From Diphasiastrum complanatum (lineage: Eukaryota; Streptophyta; Lycopodiopsida; Lycopodiales; Lycopodiaceae), in assembly GCA_029204225.1 (NCBI GenBank), contig CM055107.1:28485410-28545409 (forward strand): 60,000 bases of DNA. The letters run 5' to 3'. Below the pieces are notes generated by a model. It was not told where the DNA came from and did no database searches. It saw nothing but the letters and a program-made list of their open reading frames with translations. Within the stretch, counting starts at the first letter, position 1, and every line of letters starts with the position of its first letter. The translations under genes and the position numbers were made by a program. Positions 47,435 through 56,761 of the stretch are shown here, piece after piece.

Positions 47435-50400
47435 TGCGAGTTTTGATTTCATCGTTTTCCAATTGACAAGCTCGCAAATTAGCAAGTAATTCTTGGAGCA
47501 GTTCTTGTTTCTGCTTCATGATGAGTTCAAACTTCTCCTCTTCTAACTTATGCTTTCGCCTTTCACAATCTATCTGTTGAGTGGACATAATAAATCAATG
47601 ACCTTGACCTTTTTAACCATCATCAGTTTAAGATACACCCGATTGTTTTGAAACATTTTAGAATACAATGTAATAAAAATTTTGTTCCCTTGGTCTTTTG
47701 CTTCCTCCATTTGAAGGGAGGGGGAAGTATTTTTTGCTCACATAAGAAGTAAGTAATTATTTACAAGTATGTGTCTTGTGCAATATGATATATAGTACGT
47801 GAGGTTGTGGATCTTTGTTTTCGCTGAGCACCGAGGAACGATCCCCTTATCTGTCAATTCTGAATCTGTATTTACCCGCTAGTAATGTTTGCCAATGCTA
47901 AGAATCCTCCATACTAGAGTGTGTACTATGACTTAAATTCCTCCCTATGTGAAACATCTCCCCGATTATTAAAGCTACACAACGTGAATCTGCATATGAT
48001 ATCCATGAGCAGAGCATGACTAGATGATCACTAATGAGAAATGATATCTCCCTTTGATTCAATATTTGTTCAAATCATGGTTTGAACCAGCCAGTCCAAA
48101 CCCGCCCCATTCGAACCGTGGATCAGTTCAAATAGTTGTTACCAAATTTTCTGCTAGGTCATGGTGGGGCCCGAGGGGGGTTGAAACATTGTAATTTTTG
48201 CACATTTTGAGGAGAGAAGAGGACAGGGAGTGAGAGAAGAGGATAGAAGAGGAGAGGGAGTGGGAGAAGTGGAGAGAAGAGGAGAGAGGGAGTTTGAGCT
48301 TTTGACATAGTGAGAGAAGAGCTTAGAGGAGAGCGGGAATAAGGATAGGTGAAAGATTAGCCTGAATATAGCCTCTACCTCTAAAGGGGGTACGTCGACC
48401 TCAGCTAAGATATTCGAAAAAGAAATAGATGGCTTGCTTGGTATAATATGTGAGAGCATAGAAATTTGAGCTCATGTTGATCATGTAGTGATGACAAAGG
48501 GAGCTTTGGTAGACCCAGCCAAAGTGGCTATGCTATGAAATTGGCCCAAGCCTATAGATATAGGTCAGTTGCAATCATTCTTGGGTTTATGCAATTTTTA
48601 TCACAAATTCATTAAGAATTACAATATGGTAGCTGCTCCTTTGATAGACCAATTATGTGGCCCTGATGCCTTAGTTGTGATGTGTCTTCTCTAAAGGATT
48701 TTTTTGTTTATCTAAAAGCTAGCACTAAGTCTTCTTTGTATGAATAGGGTCGTAAGAGGACGCTCTGCTGGAATTTGCTAGAAAGAGAAGTGGTTTTTTG
48801 AAAAATTCTATGGCCAAAGATTGAGAAGTAGACACGAAAACATCTATGAAATGTTTCATGCTATTTGAAAAGTGTGGCCTTTTCAAAAAATAGGTGACCA
48901 CAAAACAAGTAACAAAAGCATGATAATAAATTTCCCATATGCTACCCTTTCCCCTTGATAAGAGTATGACCTTATTTTTGAGCTAAAATACTCTTCACTA
49001 ATTCCGGACAAATAGATAGGATCCCTCTCACATATGTGGATAATTAGGCTGGTTACCAAGATACCATGAGCACTGAAGATTCAGATTCTTGCCTAGAATG
49101 TTGATTGATTTGTTGTTAGGAGTGTTGCTCTCACAAGTGATAATGATCTTGTCGAGCAGTAGGAATTTTTTGCACAAATAGCTACTGCATAAGATCACCT
49201 TCCATGACCCAGTGAATGGACAATCGAGGCATTTGCTAGTAGCTCGTTGTTGTGCAGTTAAAGCCTAATATTTGGAACGTGAGTTGACCACTGATGGATG
49301 CACTCGGTGTCATTATCTTGGCATGTTGGCTGCTCAAGAAGATGTGGCTCCTTTCAAAATATCCTTCACTTTCTCAATTCTCTTGAAACCTTGTCTTTGC
49401 CATGCTAACATTGAAGGGCTACTAAAGGCCCACTCAACAATGGAGGAAAGAGTAAAGTAACTACCACAGGAAAGAGTTGAGGGACCGAAAGGTGGGGTCT
49501 TAATATGAAGTTGGGGAGGAGGGGGGGTTCCTCTATACATGAACTAATTGCCATATTTATTGGCTTCTCATTGACAATTTGGAATGGGTGTGCCACTTCC
49601 TACCTTGCCATAAGTTGAGGCCAAGCCCAATGGGTTGCATGTACGTGTTTATACCTGGACACCTTCTAGCTACCTACAAGCAGTACACAAGCCCATGGGT
49701 TACTCATCCAAAAAAAAAGACGTGTGCAACAAAAGTACACTCCAACGGACTATAAGGGTTGAAAGACGATGGAAAATTGATGCTGGAGGCAAGAGCAATC
49801 TATTATGGCAGCATCTTTATGGCTGAACACCCCTTTCCTTAGCCTCCACAACCACAATTAAAATAGGCTAAAGCTTCACTCCTGAAACAAACAAAAAACA
49901 AATCTACAGCACAGATCACTAAGATTGAGTAATGAATAAGGAGCACAAATTAACAAATAACAATATAGAATGATAAACCTGCAAACCAACCACTAGTGTA
50001 CATCCATCTCCACTTGCTTGTGATTGTAGAAGTGCTAATATCTCAAAGCACAGAATAGTCAGCAACAGGATTACCAACTCTCCCTGAGAGTTCTAAAAAG
50101 TTCTGAGATGAACCACTATCAATTAGATAGTGCGTAACATTCATTGTTACTAGATGTTTTCTGTCAAGTTGCCCAGAACATGATAATAAAACTATACATT
50201 CAGACATGCATGTGGATTGCAAATGGGAAGGATCGTCCATGAAATCCTCAAAATCTGGCAACCATTTTGCCAACCCTAGCACACCTCCTTTGTTGCCCCT
50301 AAAGCAGCTCCTCCCTCAGAACATAGAAGAATAACTAGTCCTATTTTAACTCATGCCTCCTATCCTTGCCTTATGCTTCACTCCTAACCTGCTATATGTC

Positions 50401-52759
50401 TTGCTCTTCATCTCTCTAATGCCAGATCATCTTCTACTTTTGCCTGTAATGCACAACTCTACATATCAATCTCTCACTTTAAATTGAAAAATTAGAGAAC
50501 CCACTGCACTTCTACCTTTGCTTCTACATGTCATCTCTTTAACATATCTTTAAGCTACAAAGATACTTACTGGAGATATCTTGACAACGTAGTGTTTTAT
50601 TCGATAGAAGCCTCAAAACATTTGGTGATTAAATAACTCATGCTCCTATGTATAGACTCATTAACTACTTATACTCTGAATTTAACATTCACGATAGACA
50701 TATATGATGCTTTTCTACTAGATTCCTACTATAGCAGAGCCATTGTGAACTTTCATCCACACAAGTACTTGTTATTATCACATTTTGGACCATATGGTTT
50801 AGGTACTTGGACCCATCACTGATTATTTGAGCTTTACTCATTATTCTAGGCACTTATTAGAACCTATAGGCCTAACCCTACTTCTAATCCTCAAAGACTG
50901 TAAATAGCCATAAAGCCTCATTCTCACTAGTTCTAACATCAAAGAGCACCTTGAGTTCAGTTTAGCATAGCTTCAAATCATATCTAGCTTGAATATTTCA
51001 ATACACTCGAGAAGATCGTCAATCCGTTATCGTTTCACAATAAATCGATCTTTAAATTTTGAATAACCTCTCTATGTGTGCTTGGTGGATGATGATTGCC
51101 ATATGATTATACATATAATAGATATAATCTTACCTGAATTGCAGAGCAAGCCATTGGAACACTATGAATGATCTATGCTTACAACTATCATCTCAACATA
51201 TTTGTTGTAATTGTACTTGTAATCAAGTGAAACCATGCTTCATATCTACAACTGCAAAAGAATGTAGGACTCTAATTTTTGTAATACACTCACTTGATCG
51301 TGGAGCTTGTTTATCACAGTCGCTTGACTGCTTATCTCACTCTGCAAGCTCACAATCTTTCCCTTTGAGCTAGCTTGTTCTTCTTCCACCAACATCTTTG
51401 CCTATGAATAATAAGCACCATCAAGATTATTTTAGCACTAAATATAGAATATCTTGATCAGTGAGTTGAGGTTTTTGAAAAATAGTCCTTCACATAATGT
51501 CTAAAAGTTCACTTCACCCAGATAGTTCAATGCATTAAAATGTATCAGCAATGGGTAGAAAGCAGGGAGGGGCATTTGGAATCACCTGAGAAGCCTTCTT
51601 GCTCAAATTTGTGAATTGCAACTCACTGGTCGCAAGCTCTCTTGAGAGCTTTTCTTTTTCTTCTGAGAGTTCTTTGATCTTTATCATATCTTTCTGGTTA
51701 TACTCAGCAATCAATTTATCCTTCTCATTCTCCATACGTTCAATTACTAGTTCAATCTCTTTGTTTCTTTCTTCAATACACCTGATCAATACACATCAAA
51801 GCATGCCCACATTAGCTAATTGTAATTGTATAGCTATGCAAAGTAAAAACATAACCATCGCGCATGCATCTACTTAATCTATCATGTGTCATATTACATA
51901 GCAAAAATATAACTAGGCTCTTTTCAAAACAAGGTGTTTAACTATCATGTGCATCCTCATCTCTATCTAGCAATTTATATGTGAAAAGAGAGTTTTTTTC
52001 CAAAGAGTTCCAAGCATAATGAAGACTCTACCAAATCCTTTGGTTGCACAAACCTTTCAAAGGTTGAAGTTCGACTAAGATGACAAAAGAAGCATATGCC
52101 CAATGTCGACCTAGTTACATGACTTCAAAGGAAAAGAAGTGAGAACTTGACTTACATAGCATTTCATATCAAATTGTAAGTAAGCATGAATTTCCAGTAG
52201 GAGTTGAATCTCTAGATATCATTGTGGTAGACAAAATTCTGACTGCATGTGAGAAAAGCATTGATGTATTTTGTAGTGCTCCAGAAAAATAAAACACATT
52301 TTCAGGCCTTTGGAAGAGCTTAACTATGAGCAGTTTTATGTGAGATTATTTTATGGGTTGGTGTATCTGTACATGGATAAATGAGGATATTTGCCAACTA
52401 AATGTTATTAAAGACCAGAAAGTCTGCTGCACTGTATGAAACATGGAAACCTAGCCATATCCATTATCAGGTAATATATGCTACCGAGTAGAAAGACAAC
52501 ATTAAAAAGTGGCTCTTACTAGATCTTGTAAAAACTTAACTAATGTTGCTTGCTCAATAAGTTAATAGATTGTCTACAAAACCTGTCCTTAATTTCCTCC
52601 TCTTTTTTCTGCAATTCTTGAAAAACCCGCTCATCAAAATAATGCTGCAATTTTTTTATCTCCAATGTCATCTTTGCTCTAAGGGCTGACAATTCTTCTT
52701 CCTTTTTCCGAAAAACATCCTGAATTGCATTCTCATGCTGCTTTTTCAAGAGCTCTTCT
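42001..52759 (-). CDS. CEP131/AZI1-like coiled-coil protein gene, five 3'-terminal exons (exons joined)
   Basis: Exons on the minus strand lie at 52759-52583, 51781-51586, 51401-51294, 47573-47433 and 42165-42001. All have AG/GT borders, and the phases match throughout (2+1 at the first junction, then 0). Together they give 261 residues of almost continuous coiled coil ending at TAG 42003-42001. The block [18 protein letters not shown] resembles the conserved RDQEIEVVIERLEAD-type motif of CEP131/AZI1, and the last exon ([20 protein letters not shown]) fits the CEP131 C-terminus. That family acts at centriolar satellites and in cilium assembly. Upstream exons would lie beyond the window or past the LINE. 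Other long coiled-coil families cannot be fully excluded. Confidence 0.6.
42166..43459. other. Intron sequence of CEP131-like gene
   Basis: AT-rich, with no coding motif on either strand. A 93-codon plus-strand frame at 42946 has no recognisable family features. Confidence 0.5.
43465..44359 (+). pseudogene. Chromovirus gag fragment joined to protease fragment
   Basis: The first frame, to 43853, has a Pro/Ser-rich N-terminus, [20 protein letters not shown] and [10 protein letters not shown], the start of gag. It stops and, after about 100 bp, re-enters at protease sequence ([19 protein letters not shown], then [19 protein letters not shown], usually VLGMDWL). The DTG/DSG catalytic motif is lost in the join, so most of gag and the active site are deleted. 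Confidence 0.75.
44462..45390 (+). pseudogene. Chromovirus reverse transcriptase
   Basis: A well-preserved RT frame carries [89 protein letters not shown] and the catalytic [10 protein letters not shown] (about 45035-45060). A frameshift near 45095 and a stop at about 45258 (after ADIRQL) follow. The frame then continues through [19 protein letters not shown] to FENLKE, where RNase H should begin but is deleted. Confidence 0.88.
45391..46563 (+). pseudogene. Chromovirus integrase with C-terminal chromodomain
   Basis: It opens in the zinc region ([10 protein letters not shown]), then [13 protein letters not shown] with catalytic Asp, [14 protein letters not shown] and [11 protein letters not shown] with the second Asp. 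A stop interrupts at about 45741 and a frameshift at about 45818 next to the catalytic NQILEDML region. The C-terminal frame to 46562 includes [18 protein letters not shown] and [16 protein letters not shown]. It ends in a chromodomain-like stretch, [20 protein letters not shown] followed by [14 protein letters not shown]. Chromodomains direct integration to marked chromatin. Confidence 0.88.
46584..46960 (+). repeat. Chromovirus 3' LTR (start certain, end uncertain)
   Basis: TGTTAGAGTCCAG begins after the purine tract AGAGGAGGGAAGGAT. The region is GC- and CpG-rich compared with its surroundings and has short hairpins (for example GTCCCAAGTTGGGAC). No second copy exists in the window to fix the end. 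Confidence 0.6.
46961..47371. other. Intron sequence, possible LTR tail
   Basis: No gene. The GC-richer character fades near 47080, so the LTR may extend that far. Confidence 0.4.
47372..47431. repeat. (GA)n microsatellite at a splice donor, 60 bp
   Basis: Perfect GA run on the plus strand whose right end coincides with the minus-strand donor of the exon at 47433-47573. Confidence 0.97.
47433..47573 (-). CDS. CEP131-like exon D (141 bp)
   Basis: The acceptor follows CCACTCAACAG. It has 47 phase-0 codons from [19 protein letters not shown] to NDEIKTRK. The donor is GTCTCTCT, because a CT (plus-strand GA) microsatellite begins immediately at the splice site. The reading frame would run on into Ser-Leu repeats if the intron were retained. 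Confidence 0.72.
47574..48208. other. Intron sequence of CEP131-like gene
   Basis: No coding or retroelement motif recognised. Confidence 0.5.
48209..48298. repeat. Polypurine tract of about 90 bp
   Basis: Almost entirely A and G on the plus strand (GAGGAGAGAAGAGG-type repeats). It is irregular rather than a simple microsatellite. Confidence 0.85.
48470..48700 (+). pseudogene. Ty3/gypsy RT to RNase H junction remnant
   Basis: Translates as [11 protein letters not shown], a stop, [20 protein letters not shown], then [19 protein letters not shown], the conserved segment after gypsy RT. It is antisense to the host gene and lies in the 3.7-kb intron. No flanking pol domains were recognised. Confidence 0.78.
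48701..50042. other. Intron sequence, no recognised gene
   Basis: Several 60-70 codon frames overlap here without family motifs. Confidence 0.45.
50043..50282 (-). pseudogene. Retroelement aspartic protease remnant
   Basis: The minus-strand frame contains [16 protein letters not shown], the active-site pattern of Ty3/gypsy proteases (LIDSGSTHNFL in relatives), preceded by RKHLVTMNV. No gag or RT was recognised beside it. It has the same orientation as the host gene. Confidence 0.6.
50283..51293. other. Intron sequence, no recognised gene
   Basis: AT-rich, with no motif assigned. A missing exon is not required here, because exons C and D join in phase and the coiled coil is continuous. Confidence 0.5.
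51294..51401 (-). CDS. CEP131-like exon C (108 bp)
   Basis: Acceptor TTCATAG and consensus donor GTGAGT. It has exactly 36 codons in phase 0: [20 protein letters not shown], then [16 protein letters not shown]. The intron to exon B is only 184 bp. Confidence 0.78.
51586..51781 (-). CDS. CEP131-like exon B (196 bp)
   Basis: Acceptor TTGATCAG; the first base completes the Arg codon begun in exon A. It encodes [20 protein letters not shown] and a further coiled-coil stretch to SKKASQ, ending CAG before GTGATT. It holds the strongest family motif ([12 protein letters not shown]). Confidence 0.78.
52583..52759 (-). CDS. CEP131-like exon A (177 bp)
   Basis: It follows TTTCAG at 52765-52760 and ends GACAG before GTTTTG. 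It begins with one base completing a codon, then [33 protein letters not shown], and ends KKEEEIKD plus two bases of an Arg codon. It is highly charged with heptad spacing. No stop occurs in frame within the exon. Confidence 0.75.
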
Positions 52760-53738
52760 CTGAAATACCAATAGCACCCTCAGTTCAACAAGTTTGACAA
52801 ATGCCCTTTTTCTGACGAAGCTACATCTTGAGCCAAGAGATTTGGCCTGCATTTTCAATCAAAGCTACTAGTCTAGGGTTCTGAAATATAAGTAAAGAGG
52901 CTAAAGAGAAAGGTGGACATGAACTGATTTCTGTGAGCACAACCTGTCAAAGGAAGTTTATGACATATGAATGGATCTTTTAAGCCTACATTAACAAAAG
53001 AGCAAAAGAAAACTCAAACTCTAGAAACGCTTCAACTCTATATGTTATGCTGTAGATACCAAAACGCTTTTTCCAAACTACCTAGACCATGCTTGCAATC
53101 TTAGTAGTTCTATTTGATGTTAGACCACATTATACCAGGCTCATTTTGAACCTTGAGGTTTCTATGGTTCTTAATCCCACTCCATTGCCTTTGGTTTTGT
53201 TGACCAAATTTAATCTTGTAGGGACATTGAGTATTGTGGTAGATCAAGTGCCCTACATATTGCAAAGGTCTAACAATGCTTGGAGAACGTGCAATGTTTG
53301 AAGCGACATGTTCATCAAATTTGGACTCCATTCCAAAGATCAAACAACTGCCATATGGCAACTCAAACAAACAATCCCAATCATCCACAACAGGAATCTC
53401 ATGTACTTGGTATCTCTCTTTTATTTGCATTAAAACTTGTAACAGTTTTGTCTTAGCAAGTAGACTTTGCATGAAATTACGGAGTTGCAAGTGTGCTCAC
53501 ATTGGCTTGTTTACTTGTCACATCAAGTGAGCTGATTTTGCCAAAACCTTTGTCCAAATCTACTAGGTTGCTTGGAACATCTTGAGCATGCACCTTGTAC
53601 CTTCAATGCCAAAACTTATCTCCATATCTTACATCCATCGCAAAAAAGGTTCCTCCAATAGAGGCCTTCAAAATGTGAATTGCCCTCGGAATTCCAAAAG
53701 AGCCCTTTGAGAAAATCTGATATGTGTGCAATCACAGA
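52760..53738. other. Probable intron; one unrecognised minus-strand frame
   Basis: A 126-codon minus-strand frame (53110-53490, with VVDDWDCLFELPYG and CPYKIKFGQQNQRQW) is longer than most chance frames here, but I do not recognise it and see no exon borders that would fit the host gene. Confidence 0.35.
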
Positions 53739-53989
53739 TTCACTGCCCTCCAAAGTGTGATAGGTGTCGTCAAAAATACAATATTTGGCAAGTTTGCCCT
53801 TCATTGCTAACTTTATTGCCCTTAGATATGCGATAGGGCTTTTCAAATATGCTATAGTGCCCCTGAAACATGGTAGAAAAGAAGAGAGCGATCGAGTTTG
53901 TTGCTCTTAGAAATATCTAAAAGTTTGCTAGTAATGTGATAGGTGTGTTGCATTGAAGAAGCAAATCTGCCCTCAAAAAAAAATGTGAA
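53739..53989. repeat. Imperfect direct repeat, copy A (about 250 bp)
   Basis: It aligns with 54085-54324: TTCACTGCCCTCCAAAG versus TTCGCTGCCCTCCAGAG, later AAGAAGAGAGCGATCG versus AAGAAGAGAGCGATGG. The offset is 346 bp. Confidence 0.75.
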
Positions 53990-54084
53990 TACGTCTTCAA
54001 AGAACATGAAATGTGCCCTTCAAGAAACGTGACAACTGCCTTTAAGAAATGCAAATGTGTACTTGAAAATCCAATACATAAAGG

Positions 54085-54324
54085 TTCGCTGCCCTCCAGA
54101 GCGTGATGGGTGTCTTAAAAAATACAGTAGTTGGCAAGTTTACTGCCCTTAGAAATTAGACAGGGACCTTTCAGATATGCGATAGTGCCATTGGGTAAAA
54201 AAGAAGAGAGCGATGGCTGCCTTGAATTGTTGAGTTCACTACGCTTGGAAATATCTGATAGTGCCATTGGAAATGCGTAGGTGCATTGTCTGAAAGAAGC
54301 GAATCAGCCCTCAAAAAATGTGAA
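54085..54324. repeat. Imperfect direct repeat, copy B (about 240 bp)
   Basis: Partner of 53739-53989. The intervening stretch contains further TGCCCTT- and GAAATGTG-like pieces, so this may be a decayed array. Confidence 0.75.
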
Positions 54325-54420
54325 CAAGAACACAAACATGCCTTTTAAAAAAATGCATGCCAACAGTACCAATCACTTAGGTAAGGAGCTTCTCAGCTTA
54401 TGTGGCATTATGGGGAAGGG

Positions 54421-54690
54421 GAAGGTCACCCTCCGAGGCCATTCCGCCGAGGAAGGGCCATCAACCGAGGGCGGTAATCGAGGCAAAAGGCCCTTCCCAA
54501 GCAAAATGGCCGAGGAGGTGACCTTCTGCGGCATGAAAACTTTTTGTACTTTTTTTTCCTTCCTTTAGTTTGCCGTAAATTTTTTACATGCACCTTCCGC
54601 ATCCCGGAAGGTGCATGTAAAAAAATTTCGAAAAAAAGAAAAGAAAGAAAAGGAGGCGCACAGATTCCACTGTGGGAGGCGCCTCCTTTT
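54421..54690. repeat. Cluster of three inverted repeats (hairpins)
   Basis: Hairpin 1: arms 54421-54459 and 54489-54526 (GAAGGTCACC with GGTGACCTTC, GGAAGGGCC with GGCCCTTCC). Hairpin 2: arms 54579-54599 and 54605-54625 (TTACATGCACCTTCCG with CGGAAGGTGCATGTAA), loop 5 bp. Hairpin 3: arms 54648-54659 and 54679-54690 (AAAAGGAGGCGC with GCGCCTCCTTTT). The stems are GC-rich within AT-rich DNA. No coding frame. Confidence 0.85.
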
Positions 54691-55575
54691 TCTTCATGAA
54701 AAAACCAAAAATAAATTTACGAGCTCATTATCTACAATGGTTTACATAGGTGGCCAAAAATATACTTGCTCTTCTATAAAAGAAAAGAATGTGTTGATTA
54801 TGTCTTGGCTTCACTTGGTTTGGTGGACAATATTGGGGAATTTGCTAGAATTCACCCACCATCCTATTCATTTGGTTTGAATTTGACTCTTGAGAATAGA
54901 CCACTAGAAGTTGGAAAATGAAGTTTGTGACACACAAGAAGAGAATCGTATTATCTTACTTGAAGAACACAGGGAATGCAAATATGGGAGAGTCAATGTC
55001 ACTAGGAAGTATGAGAGTTTTGATGACTTAATCATGGAAAGTGCAGAAAAAACCTTCAAACTCAACAAAAGGTTAAAGTGCAAAAGGTTTTTTTCCCAAG
55101 AATCCTTGATTTGATAAATGCAAAGAGAGAAAAAGTCAAAGAAATGTGGGAGCATAGGAGAACCTTTCCACGCATAAAAAGTTTATTCCTAAATAAATAA
55201 AAATAGCATTTGCAGCAAAGATGCAGGCCACATTCCGGAACGTGATCCGGGATTTCCCATTAGGGTTTCCCAGAAAGCAAAAAAAATAGTGAAATTTTTT
55301 TGGTGCCAAAATGGGTATCAAATGAAAGGTTTTTTTGAGACAGTTCATTTATCTAGTTTGCCAAGATTTTGAAGACCACTGTCGTCTAGTTTTGGGCCAT
55401 TAAGTGATTTGCTATATACCACGGTATTCAATCGAATCTGTATATTGTGTGAAATGAAATCATGTGCACTGTACTGAACAACATCAAACTTGACAACAGC
55501 TAACACTGTATGTGCTTGTAAGCAATCTTAAGGTAGAATTGGTGAAACGCATAAGGTGCTAAATGCCCAAAATTG

Positions 55576-55578
<3 letters not shown>
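54691..55578. other. Sequence upstream of the LINE, no recognised gene
   Basis: No motif on either strand. A 67-codon plus-strand frame at 54911 has no known domain. Confidence 0.45.

Positions 55579-55645
<67 letters not shown>
55579..55645. repeat. (CT)n microsatellite, 67 bp
   Basis: Perfect CT run immediately before the GC-rich LINE leader. It may be the LINE target or part of its 5' end. Confidence 0.97.
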
Positions 55646-55647
<2 letters not shown>

Positions 55648-55652
55648 CGCTC

Positions 55653-55747
55653 TGCTGGTGCGCTGCCCGCTTGCTGGTGCGCTGCCCGCCTGCTGGTGCG
55701 CTGCCCGCCCTACTGGTGCGCTGCCCGCCCTGCTAGCGCTGCTGCCC
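55653..55747 (+). repeat. 19-bp tandem repeat in LINE leader
   Basis: TGCTGGTGCGCTGCCCGCC recurs from 55653, 55672, 55691 and about 55710, with a fifth diverged unit at about 55730. It is CpG-rich and lies where LINE internal promoters are usually found. Confidence 0.88.
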
Positions 55748-55852
55748 TCTCTCTCTCTTGCGCGCCCACCCGCCCTGCTGGCGCTGCAGTGCTGACCTTC
55801 GCACCTGCCCTACGCTGCCCTGCGCTGGTCCTCCATCTGCTTACCGCCTCCT

Positions 55853-56761
55853 ATGGCACCTAAGAAAAAGGAGGGTGTTCTTACACCCCCCTCCCTGTTG
55901 GACACCACCCCATCACCGGTAGTGATGGAGGAGCCGTCTTCGGTGACAGAAACTATCAACATGGCTGCCATTGACTACACTCCTTCCAAACCTACCGAAA
56001 GTCTTTTTGCTTATGATCTTAGTTTTATCCGGCAAGAAATTCTTGGACTTAAGAAACAACTACACCTCTTTGAAGCTGAAAATAGCAAGTTAGCTAAGGA
56101 TCTTTTTGGTGTCACGGAACGTGTGGAGCAGCTTGAGCAAGAAAATATATATCTTAAGCAACGAATTGCAGAAAAAAGTGCCTTGGAGGAGACTTCCAAC
56201 AAGATCAATAGCTTGGAGAAACAAGTCGAGGAGACGAAAACGTGGGCAGCACTCTTCAAACCGGATGATATGGGCAGCAAACTCTCATCACTCGCAAAAC
56301 AGGTTGAAGAAACGACATCGATCCTTAAGCAAGGTAATCACTCTCAGATTTCATCTTTTCCGAAGGAAAACGATTTGGAGACAGTTTTGGGTGAACAAGC
56401 CAGAAGGGCCAAAAAAGCCTTTAACATTAGAGTAAGAGGCATTGCCAATGGTGGAAAACCGTTGGAAGAAGCTACGGATTTGCTCATTTCCAAGTTATCT
56501 CATGTGGCTGACGGTTTTGATACTGCTTGGCGCAGTAAATTTGATGACAATGTTTTGTTTATCAAGTTCCGCTCGCTTTCACAACGCAATGCTGCCCTTC
56601 GGCTTAGGGCAAAGCTTAAAGGTACTTTCATTTATATGGATGATGACTTAACAAATACTCAATGGTTGGCAAGAAAAAAGATTATCCTTGAAGCGAAAGA
56701 GAAAGGGCAAAGGGTTGTTTTTATTGACGGGAAACCGAGATTTTTCGACCTTCCACAATAG
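55853..56761 (+). CDS. LINE ORF1 protein (coiled coil plus RNA-binding C-terminal region)
   Basis: A 302-residue protein starts at the ATG of MAPKKKEG. Residues about 55-170 form a heptad-rich coiled coil (LGLKKQLHLFEAENSKLAKD, then RVEQLEQENIYLKQRI). Residues about 185-300 (FNIRVRGIANGGKPLEEATD, then NVLFIKFRSLSQRNAALRL and ending GQRVVFIDGKPRFF) follow the layout of L1-type ORF1 proteins, with an RRM-like part and a basic C-terminal domain. Such proteins bind the LINE RNA and act as its chaperone in a ribonucleoprotein with ORF2. It stops at TAG 56759-56761, and ORF2 continues in the same frame. Confidence 0.85.
   Translation: MAPKKKEGVLTPPSLLDTTPSPVVMEEPSSVTETINMAAIDYTPSKPTESLFAYDLSFIRQEILGLKKQLHLFEAENSKLAKDLFGVTERVEQLEQENIYLKQRIAEKSALEETSNKINSLEKQVEETKTWAALFKPDDMGSKLSSLAKQVEETTSILKQGNHSQISSFPKENDLETVLGEQARRAKKAFNIRVRGIANGGKPLEEATDLLISKLSHVADGFDTAWRSKFDDNVLFIKFRSLSQRNAALRLRAKLKGTFIYMDDDLTNTQWLARKKIILEAKEKGQRVVFIDGKPRFFDLPQ

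Noticed and set aside
55573-55852. Ala/Cys/Arg-rich ORF across the LINE leader
   Set aside because: It is a translation of the CT run and the 19-bp GC-rich repeat; the ORF1 ATG at 55853 has the coiled-coil domain and is the supported start.
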